A DNA stretch of 23,899 nt, taken from JBDKJS01 sp039806065 (GTDB lineage Bacteria; Bacteroidota; Bacteroidia; AKYH767-A; 2013-40CM-41-45). Made by a program: the position numbers and the translations under genes. This document shows positions 1-5,466 of this stretch, one piece after another. The notes under the pieces are model-generated. The model did not search any database. It was not told the origin of the DNA and saw only the letters and a program-made list of their open reading frames with translations. Positions within the stretch are counted from its first letter, which is position 1. Each line of letters starts with the position of its first letter. Location: the NCBI GenBank assembly GCA_039806065.1, contig JBDKJS010000116.1:1-23899 (forward strand), given 5' to 3'.

Positions 1-1010
1 TCTTTTGTAATAATTCGCTTAGGCATAAACTGTACTTCACCAGTATTGTAGTCTATCACGTAGTCATTTTCTTGCCCTCTAGTTAATAATTCGCCATCAA
101 TAAAAACACGTTCGGTGTTGGCAAGAATGATGATGAAGTTTTCGTTATTGGCACCGGTTAGTCTATAGGGTCCTTGGTTGCCTTCAATGGGGGCAATATT
201 GTTTCGTGCAAAGCGCCCTCTCGTTATAGCGAGTGCTATACTATTTTTGAGTAACCGTTTATTGTTTACGGTATCGTTTTTTAAATAATTAGTAGTTGTA
301 AAATTAGCGCCTTGACTTTTTTTAAAGTAATTCATAAAAAAACTGTTGGGTCTGGTTAGCACAAAGTCGCCAGCAGTGAGGGCATTGTTTTTGTTAAACA
401 CTTGTATAAATACCCTGTCAAAATCTTGAAGTTGTTGAGTGTTACCATCAGGCTGAATAGGAATGTTATCATCAGTGATGGCAGCTATTATATTTACATC
501 ATCTGCTATTCTGCCTTGCAGCTGCAAGTTTAAAGTAGAGTTTACAAATACATCTTGTGCATTGCCAAAACTAATGCCACGGCTTATGCTTCCATTTTTT
601 TGGAGGCCATCAAACTTGAAAAGATCCACACTGTTTTCGCTGGCGTTATAACTAAAAGGATTATTGGTGAATGAGCTTCCCTTATTGATAAGAGAAGTGG
701 GTTTGTGGTTATAGTTTTTAAACAAGTTAAAGGGGAGTACCCTGTATTGAATCATCAAAGCCTTTTGGAGTGGCCGGCTTTGCTTAAGGCTGTCGTTCCA
801 TTTAAAATAACCATTTGGAGTGATCGTAAAAAAAGCATTTGAAAGTAACGTACTATCCAACCAAAGTGTAGCGCTATTAGGAAGAATTAGGGCACTGTCG
901 AGTAAGAAAGAGTCAACATCACTGTAGCAATAAGTTTTTTTAAGATTAGAAATTGGTTGAGCAATGGCCATGTTTCCAGCAATGAGCAACACAATTACCA
1001 AACAAAGCAT
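1..1010 (-). CDS. Large outer-membrane protein of unknown function, N-terminal part (runs off left edge)
   Basis: The reverse strand is open from an ATG at 1010 to the window edge, giving about 336 residues with no stop. It starts with a clear signal peptide (hydrophobic run, then AIA before Gln at residue 18). Further in are a segment reading NGSISRGISFGN, then LNLQLQGRIADD and DDNIPIQPDGNTQQLQDFDRVF, and near the visible end GQENDYVIDYNTGEVQF. I recognise this pattern from very large, uncharacterised Bacteroidota outer-membrane proteins predicted to form beta structure. The last motif also resembles repeats in SprA-like proteins, but the N-terminus does not look like SprA, so I do not call it that. 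It is divergent from the exonuclease gene, with 135 bp between the starts. I know of no assigned function, and the C-terminal part is needed to judge its architecture. Confidence 0.75.
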   Translation of the reverse strand, partial: MLCLVIVLLIAGNMAIAQPISNLKKTYCYSDVDSFLLDSALILPNSATLWLDSTLLSNAFFTITPNGYFKWNDSLKQSRPLQKALMIQYRVLPFNLFKNYNHKPTSLINKGSSFTNNPFSYNASENSVDLFKFDGLQKNGSISRGISFGNAQDVFVNSTLNLQLQGRIADDVNIIAAITDDNIPIQPDGNTQQLQDFDRVFIQVFNKNNALTAGDFVLTRPNSFFMNYFKKSQGANFTTTNYLKNDTVNNKRLLKNSIALAITRGRFARNNIAPIEGNQGPYRLTGANNENFIIILANTERVFIDGELLTRGQENDYVIDYNTGEVQFMPKRIITK

Positions 1011-1109
1011 GTGTGGCGGCCCAGTTGGATAAAGGTTGTAAATAGCGGCACGATTATTAATCAAAATACATGGAGGGGGTAAAAGAGATTTAACGGTAAA
1101 AATAAAACC

Positions 1110-1139
1110 TTTGTTGTATAGTGGCATCTATTATTTTTG
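1110..1139 (+). promoter_or_regulatory. Bacteroidota-type promoter of the exonuclease III gene
   Basis: TTTG at 1110-1113 (-33 element) is followed after 18 bases by TATTTTTG at 1132-1139, an exact match to the TAnnTTTG -7 element. The ATG at 1146 begins only seven bases after the -7 box, so the transcript would start at or very near the start codon. Confidence 0.65.
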
Positions 1140-1145
1140 CGCAAT

Positions 1146-1931
1146 ATGAAAACAGCAAATTCCCCCTTAAGCATAGTCACGTATAATCTCAATGGTATTA
1201 GATCAGCTTTTAGCAAAGGTCTTTTGGATTGGATTATTGCAACTGATGCGGATGTATATTGCTTTCAAGAGCTCAAGGCTACAGCAGATCAAATAGATCA
1301 AGCCGCCATTGAGCAGGCTGGTTACCATTGCTATTGGTATCCGGCTCAAAAGAAGGGGTATAGTGGTGTAGGTATTATTGCTAAAATTAAACCTGACAAG
1401 GTGGTTTATGGTTCTGGCATTTTACAAAGTGATGTCGAAGGTAGAACGATAAGGATAGATTTTGGTGATCTTTCTATAATGAGTATTTATGCTCCTAGTG
1501 GAAGCAGTGGAGATGAAAGACAGGCCTATAAAATGGAGTGGTTAGCATCGTTTAAGGCTTATATTCAAAAATTAAAGAGAGAACGTTCTCAGTTAATACT
1601 TGTTGGCGATTTTAACATTTGCCATCAGGCTATAGATATACACAATCCGGTGAGCAATGCCAAGAGTTCAGGGTTTTTGCCTGAAGAACGTGCATGGATG
1701 CAATCTTTTTTCGAAGATGGGTTTATAGATGCATTCAGGCACCTCCACCCGATGGATCAACAATATACATGGTGGAGTTTTAGGTTCAATGCAAGATCAA
1801 AAAATTTGGGATGGCGCATAGATTATCAACTTGTAAGTGAGACACTGGCTTCTAGTTTAGAACGTTGCATAATATTACCACAAGCCATGCACAGTGACCA
1901 TTGCCCAGTTTTGGCCACATATAAAATTTAA
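1146..1931 (+). CDS. xth: Exodeoxyribonuclease III (AP endonuclease)
   Basis: The 261-residue protein belongs to the Mg-dependent endonuclease/exonuclease/phosphatase fold and should act in base-excision repair, cutting at abasic sites and removing nucleotides 3' to 5' from duplex DNA. The family active-site residues are all visible: N14 in YNLNGIRS, E42 in FQELK, Y115 in SIYAPSG, D155 and N157 in GDFN, D227 in WRIDY, and the final D251-H252 pair in SDHCPV. The length matches the family. A longer reading from a TTG at 1137 is possible, but that codon lies inside the -7 promoter box, so I choose the ATG at 1146. The gene stands alone. Its stop is nine bases from the stop of the convergent gene, with no visible terminator between them. 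Confidence 0.93.
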   Translation: MKTANSPLSIVTYNLNGIRSAFSKGLLDWIIATDADVYCFQELKATADQIDQAAIEQAGYHCYWYPAQKKGYSGVGIIAKIKPDKVVYGSGILQSDVEGRTIRIDFGDLSIMSIYAPSGSSGDERQAYKMEWLASFKAYIQKLKRERSQLILVGDFNICHQAIDIHNPVSNAKSSGFLPEERAWMQSFFEDGFIDAFRHLHPMDQQYTWWSFRFNARSKNLGWRIDYQLVSETLASSLERCIILPQAMHSDHCPVLATYKI

Positions 1932-1940
1932 ACCAACTGG

Positions 1941-2654
1941 CTAAGTAGTGGCTATTACCCTCATAAATTCTCGCTTGGCAACAGGTAAAAAAGTTTCTTC
2001 AAAAGGCAAATGAAGTTTGCTGCTAATTACATACGTAGCGGGATTGGGCATTTGTTTGTTATGTTGAATAAGCTCCGCTTTGATAGATTCAAAAGTATTC
2101 ACAATAGATTTGTCATAAACGGTTACATAACTGAAGTGAATACCCCTATACTTGTCATTTGGATTTTCAATAACGGTAAGTTGGTATTCATACACACGGG
2201 TAGTTTTTTCAGGTTGTAGATAAAGCATTACATAACCACTTTCTTTATGCAATGGCACTATACCTATTGGGAAAATTGCTAAATTGGATTCTATCAAGTC
2301 ATAAATTTTTTTTCCTTCTTGCAACCAAGTTTCAAATTTGGGGAGACTGTAATTTACGATATTCATGATGACCTGCATTACCTCGTCATCTTGAGTAAGT
2401 TTATCATAAATTAGTTTAAACCTTTCTAGGTCAACACCGGCAATTTTGCCTGGCATGGCATTCAGAAATTGTGATCGAGTTTCTTTAAAAAATTTAAGTT
2501 CACGATAGTGATTGACCAATTCGCTTAGATGAGGGTAAAGTTTATTGGCTGTAAAACTTTCATCCACTTGTTGGAGATAAGCGAGTAATACATATTGTTT
2601 ATATTCTAAATCAATATGTGGTTCTGTAATCCAATTTTTACTTAACGATGCCAT
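1941..2654 (-). CDS. Conserved Bacteroidota protein of unknown function
   Basis: This 237-residue protein has no signal peptide or membrane segment, so it is probably cytoplasmic. The N-terminus (LSKNWITEPHIDLEYKQYVLLAYLQ) matches my memory of a widespread uncharacterised Bacteroidota family. The middle is helical and charged; the C-terminal half looks mixed alpha/beta. I see no catalytic motif. An in-frame start exists 11 codons upstream at 2687, but family members begin close to the LSKNWIT segment, so I choose the ATG at 2654. The gene is monocistronic, convergent with the exonuclease gene, and separated from the upstream ompA by a strong terminator. I do not assign a function. Confidence 0.75.
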   Translation of the reverse strand: MASLSKNWITEPHIDLEYKQYVLLAYLQQVDESFTANKLYPHLSELVNHYRELKFFKETRSQFLNAMPGKIAGVDLERFKLIYDKLTQDDEVMQVIMNIVNYSLPKFETWLQEGKKIYDLIESNLAIFPIGIVPLHKESGYVMLYLQPEKTTRVYEYQLTVIENPNDKYRGIHFSYVTVYDKSIVNTFESIKAELIQHNKQMPNPATYVISSKLHLPFEETFLPVAKREFMRVIATT

Positions 2655-2793
2655 ATTGTAAGTGATCTTATGTAAACGGATACCCAATTACGAATGTTTC
2701 AAGTGCAAAATTTGTCTCATTGGGTTAATTGCAATTTAGTGTTTAAAATGGAAGCTGTCAAGTGTCGAAATGTGCGTAGTTAGAATTGCCGTC

Positions 2794-2827
2794 AAAAAAA
2801 AACACCGAACTTTTCAATTCGGTGTTT
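2794..2827 (-). terminator. Rho-independent terminator of ompA
   Basis: A perfect 10-bp stem (2800-2809 pairing with 2818-2827, core ACACCGAA / TTCGGTGT) with an 8-base loop is followed on the minus strand by nine T residues (2802 down to 2794). It begins 25 bases after the ompA stop codon. Confidence 0.9.
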
Positions 2828-2851
2828 GATAGATAGTGTTATTATAAAATA

Positions 2852-4294
2852 TTAGAACTCCACTTTAAATTCAACTCTTCTGTTTTGTGCACGTCCGGTT
2901 GCAGTTTTGTTATCGGCCACAGGTACCGTTTCACCAAATCCAGCTGCGCGCATTCTATTACCTGCAATACCTTTGTCAGTCAAGTATTTCATTACGGCAT
3001 TGGCTCTTCTGTTTGAAAGATCCATGTTTTTGGTATCATCACCCACATCATCAGTATGCCCTTCGATAGAAAGTTTATAATCAGGATTATCGCGCATGGC
3101 CATTACTACTTCTTCAAGTATTGGGAATGATACTTTTTTAATAACATCTTTTCCAGTTTCAAATTGTATGCCTCTTAATGCTTTTGCAAAAATTTTCTTC
3201 ACCTCTTCTTTTACTTCCGGGCAACCTTTGTTAGCCATTGTGCCTTTTACTGTTGGACATTTATCCTCCTTGTCAAGCACGCCATCACCATCACCATCAG
3301 GGCAACCATTTAAATTTTTTGGACCTTTTACATCTGGACAATTATCTTCAGTGTCAGTAATACCATCGCCATCCTTATCAGGACATCCGTTCAGGCCGGC
3401 CAATCCTGCTATGTTAGGGCATTTATCTTTGCTGTCGATTATTCCATCGCCATCTTTATCAGGGCATCCGTCAAGGGCAGTAAGTCCAGCTTCGTCCGGA
3501 CAATTATCTTTGTCATCAACCACTGTATCTCCATCTTTATCAGGGCAACCTTTGGCTGATGCCACACCTTTCACATCAGGGCAAGCATCTTGATAATCAG
3601 CAATACCATCCATGTCACGATCTAGGGGGCAGCCTTCATTATCCACTTTAATTCCTTCAGGTGTATTAGGGCATTTATCGCGCTTATCGCTTACGCCATC
3701 AAGATCGGTATCTTTTATACCTCCAAAATTGTAAGTAAGTCCTATGGTATGCCATACAAGTCCATCATTGTAATCGTGCTTTTCTTTATCGCGGTTGTCG
3801 GCTGTGGTATAACTAAATGTTTCTTGCAATTGCAAAGCAAATCTTTTGCCTAGACCATAATTGATACCTATACCAAAAGGAATCAATGATCCGTTTTCAT
3901 CACCCAGGCCATTGGTAGCTTCAGCCCATCTAAGTCCACCAAATCCTGCATGTAAATAGGGGTTCAGTTTTTTATCACGATGGCGCATGTTCAATCTAAA
4001 GCTCACATTGTATTGAAGAACGTTGGTTTTAAAAATGTTCGTATTTTCTTCATTGAAGCCAATACTACCTTGGCTGCCAGTAAATACCAAATCAAGGTGA
4101 TTGGTCAATAAGCGACTTAAGCTCAAGCCGCCAAAACCATAGAATGGCCTATCCAATTGATAAAAGCCTTGTCCAAGGTCTCCGTTGTATTCAATCCGGC
4201 CACCATGGAGGCCTACTGCCCATGGGTGTTCCATGGTTTGTGCCATAGCAGTTGAGCTAAACAATAGCCCAGCAAAGAGTAGTTTTTTCATCAT
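2852..4294 (-). CDS. OmpA-family outer-membrane protein with thrombospondin type-3 repeats
   Basis: The 480-residue protein has three parts. A signal peptide ends at AMA before Gln19. A transmembrane beta-barrel of about residues 20-192 ends in LTYNFGG. Six calcium-binding type-3 repeats (195-359, pattern DxDGDGxxDxxDxCP) lead into a C-terminal OmpA domain (about 370-478) with GHTDD at 412-416 and LSNRRA at 426-431, the residues that hold diaminopimelate in peptidoglycan. It should tie the outer membrane to the cell wall. The repeats probably form a stiff periplasmic spacer stabilised by Ca2+. It has its own -7 element upstream and its own terminator, so it is a single-gene unit despite following the AtpZ group. 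PorE of type IX secretion also has an OmpA domain, but it carries TPR/WD40-type modules that are absent here. Confidence 0.93.
   Translation of the reverse strand: MMKKLLFAGLLFSSTAMAQTMEHPWAVGLHGGRIEYNGDLGQGFYQLDRPFYGFGGLSLSRLLTNHLDLVFTGSQGSIGFNEENTNIFKTNVLQYNVSFRLNMRHRDKKLNPYLHAGFGGLRWAEATNGLGDENGSLIPFGIGINYGLGKRFALQLQETFSYTTADNRDKEKHDYNDGLVWHTIGLTYNFGGIKDTDLDGVSDKRDKCPNTPEGIKVDNEGCPLDRDMDGIADYQDACPDVKGVASAKGCPDKDGDTVVDDKDNCPDEAGLTALDGCPDKDGDGIIDSKDKCPNIAGLAGLNGCPDKDGDGITDTEDNCPDVKGPKNLNGCPDGDGDGVLDKEDKCPTVKGTMANKGCPEVKEEVKKIFAKALRGIQFETGKDVIKKVSFPILEEVVMAMRDNPDYKLSIEGHTDDVGDDTKNMDLSNRRANAVMKYLTDKGIAGNRMRAAGFGETVPVADNKTATGRAQNRRVEFKVEF
3218..3712 (-). repeat. Six tandem thrombospondin type-3 repeats within ompA
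   Basis: Residues 195-359 hold six units of about 27 residues (81 nt), each with alternating Asp positions and a CP pair ending in GCP. The DNA copies have diverged but remain similar, especially units 3 to 5, so copy number could vary by recombination. Confidence 0.85.
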
Positions 4295-4327
4295 TTTTTA
4301 GAGTTAGAATTGTAGTAGTTTGTTCTA

Positions 4328-4335
4328 CAAAATTA
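4328..4335 (-). promoter_or_regulatory. -7 promoter element of ompA
   Basis: On the minus strand this reads TAATTTTG, an exact TAnnTTTG match, 33 bases before the ompA ATG. No TTTG -33 element stands at the usual distance; an inverted repeat occupies that position instead. Confidence 0.5.
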
Positions 4336-4337
4336 AC

Positions 4338-4360
4338 TCACTTTAACGGTCGTTAAGTGA
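4338..4360. repeat. Imperfect inverted repeat just upstream of the ompA -7 element
   Basis: The arms TCACTTTAACG (4338-4348) and CGTTAAGTGA (4351-4360) pair around a 2-base centre with one bulged T. It lies between the stop of the upstream membrane-protein gene and the ompA -7 box, covering the region where the -33 element should be. It could be an operator, or a weak terminator for the upstream group. The T-run after it is poor, which makes the terminator reading less likely. Confidence 0.5.
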
Positions 4361-4365
4361 AAATG

Positions 4366-4725
4366 TTATGATTTTTTTAAAAGCTTGGTAGCCATTAGCG
4401 TATCGAAAAGTAAAAAGGCAACATAAATTAGCAATACATTTAGTATAAGTGGTCTGGCAGCACTTCCTTTTAGAACCCCTAATAAAATTACAGACAATAA
4501 AGTGATCATTATTTTAATGGCAGCAGCAGCCATAAAGGTTCGAATAAAATTTTTTGGATCGGCATTCCATTGCTTGCGATGGTAGATTAAACTGAACAAC
4601 ACAAAAGCAGCCAAAACTAAGTAGCTCTTCTTGCTAAACCAGAGTGGAAATTGCAAACTAAAAAAATGTAGACAGGCCCCTACTAAAATGGCATAAGCCA
4701 AGAGAACTAGTAAATATCTTTTCAA
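4366..4725 (-). CDS. Small four-helix membrane protein of the ATP-synthase leader region
   Basis: From a TTG at 4725 the protein has 119 residues: Met-Lys-Arg, then four hydrophobic segments (roughly residues 4-22, 32-48, 65-85, 92-110) and a KKS tail. It directly follows atpZ. In Bacteroidota a small unnamed membrane protein commonly sits between atpZ and atpB and may play an AtpI/UncI-like part in assembling the F0 ring; that is inference from position. A GTG at 4785 would give 139 residues, but its first 20 would be read out of frame through atpZ and look unlike a membrane-protein start. The TTG lies seven bases after the atpZ stop, so I prefer it. What is odd is that atpB does not follow; ompA does. 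Confidence 0.65.
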   Translation of the reverse strand: MKRYLLVLLAYAILVGACLHFFSLQFPLWFSKKSYLVLAAFVLFSLIYHRKQWNADPKNFIRTFMAAAAIKIMITLLSVILLGVLKGSAARPLILNVLLIYVAFLLFDTLMATKLLKKS

Positions 4726-4732
4726 GAGTGGG

Positions 4733-4975
4733 TTATTTTTTTTTGATAAAATCCTTGATGCTGAGCCAAAGTGCAACCGCCACACCTAAAAGTGTGAGCG
4801 ACAGTGCTGCCAATGGAAATTTATGGTTAAAATGCTTATCTATGGATACGCCCGCCCAGGCTGCAGCACCAATGATTACAAACATTTGGGTGCCCATGGC
4901 GGTATATTTTAAAGCGGCATTATTACCCAACGGATTTTTCTTTGGCGCTTGTTTCGGTGGCTGGTTTATCGCCAT
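4733..4975 (-). CDS. atpZ: AtpZ/AtpI-family F0F1 ATP synthase accessory protein
   Basis: The 80-residue protein has a polar, Lys/Pro-rich N-terminus of about 22 residues, then two transmembrane helices (about 26-45 and 53-72), and a KKK end. The first helix carries the family pattern YTAMGTQMFVIIGAAAWAGVSID. AtpZ/AtpI proteins sit in the inner membrane, help the c-ring assemble, and have been linked to Mg2+ or Ca2+ movement. The chosen ATG makes the gene overlap the bactofilin end by 53 bases. A TTG at 4930 would remove nearly all of the overlap but also remove most of the polar N-terminus typical of the family. It is probably co-transcribed with the bactofilin and the following small membrane protein. 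Confidence 0.8.
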   Translation of the reverse strand: MAINQPPKQAPKKNPLGNNAALKYTAMGTQMFVIIGAAAWAGVSIDKHFNHKFPLAALSLTLLGVAVALWLSIKDFIKKK

Positions 4976-5363
4976 GGTTAATGTCTTTTATTACTGCGCC
5001 CATATTGCAGGAACCTGTAAATGTGGCTCCTGATTCTACCACCAATTTGCCGGTTACGATATCGCCAGAAATTCTGGAAGTTGATTTTAAGAATAATAGC
5101 TCGGCCACTGCAGTTTTACCTTTAATATTTCCAGATACGTCAGCATTTTGGCTGTGCACATCACCTTGAATATTTCCGGTGTTACCCACCACTACCTTAG
5201 CTTTGGAATAAATTGATCCAAAAACGGTACCATCTATCCTTATATCGCCATTTGATTTGATATCGCCTTCTATAACGGTACCAGCGCCTATAATATTAAT
5301 TGTTCCATTTGATGTATTTGGAGAGGGGGTATTTCCTTCGTTGGTTTTAGGTTTATTAAACAT
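4923..5363 (-). CDS. Bactofilin (polymer-forming cytoskeletal protein)
   Basis: The 146-residue protein has a central bactofilin domain (about residues 21-120) of short beta rungs with regular Gly and hydrophobic spacing, for example GTVIEGDIKSNGDIRIDGTVFGS and later AELLFLKSTSRISGDI. Both ends are disordered: Asn/Pro/Thr-rich at the start and Lys/Glu/Thr-rich at the end, as usual for the family. Bactofilins form non-polar filaments without nucleotide and often hold cell-wall enzymes or other envelope proteins in place. It is first in a transcript with atpZ and a small membrane protein, behind a full promoter. No M23 peptidase, a common bactofilin partner, is encoded nearby. Confidence 0.9.
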   Translation of the reverse strand: MFNKPKTNEGNTPSPNTSNGTINIIGAGTVIEGDIKSNGDIRIDGTVFGSIYSKAKVVVGNTGNIQGDVHSQNADVSGNIKGKTAVAELLFLKSTSRISGDIVTGKLVVESGATFTGSCNMGAVIKDINHGDKPATETSAKEKSVG

Positions 5364-5389
5364 TGATTGGGTTCGTTAATTTAGGTATG

Positions 5390-5420
5390 CAAATATAGGC
5401 ATAACTCTATTCCAAACAAA
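5390..5420 (-). promoter_or_regulatory. Bacteroidota-type promoter of the bactofilin/atpZ operon
   Basis: On the minus strand TTTG (5420-5417), exactly 19 bases, then TATATTTG (5397-5390). Both elements and the spacing match the consensus. The bactofilin ATG follows 26 bases later. This is the best promoter in the window. Confidence 0.75.
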
Positions 5421-5466
5421 CTTTTTTAAGGTTTAACAAAGGAGTAAGTGGTTGATCTTAAAATGA

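Noticed and set aside
1..1010. Identification of the left-edge protein as SprA (type IX translocon)
   Set aside because: Only one short repeat-like motif recalls SprA; the N-terminal region does not match, and most of the protein is missing.
3096..3593. 165-residue plus-strand reading frame rich in Ser, Pro and Gly with repeated SPSxSGxP units
   Set aside because: It is the antisense of the Asp-rich type-3 repeats of ompA. The regularity comes entirely from the repeats on the other strand.
3218..3712. Regularly spaced DNA repeats that could suggest a CRISPR array
   Set aside because: The 81-nt periodicity is in frame and encodes calcium-binding protein repeats; there are no identical direct repeats with unrelated spacers and no cas genes.
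2852..4294. Identification of the OmpA protein as PorE of type IX secretion
   Set aside because: PorE carries TPR/WD40-type modules before its OmpA domain; this protein has a membrane barrel and type-3 repeats.
4726..4785. GTG start giving a 139-residue version of the small membrane protein
   Set aside because: The extra 20 residues are atpZ sequence read in another frame and do not look like a membrane-protein N-terminus; the TTG at 4725, just after the atpZ stop, fits better.
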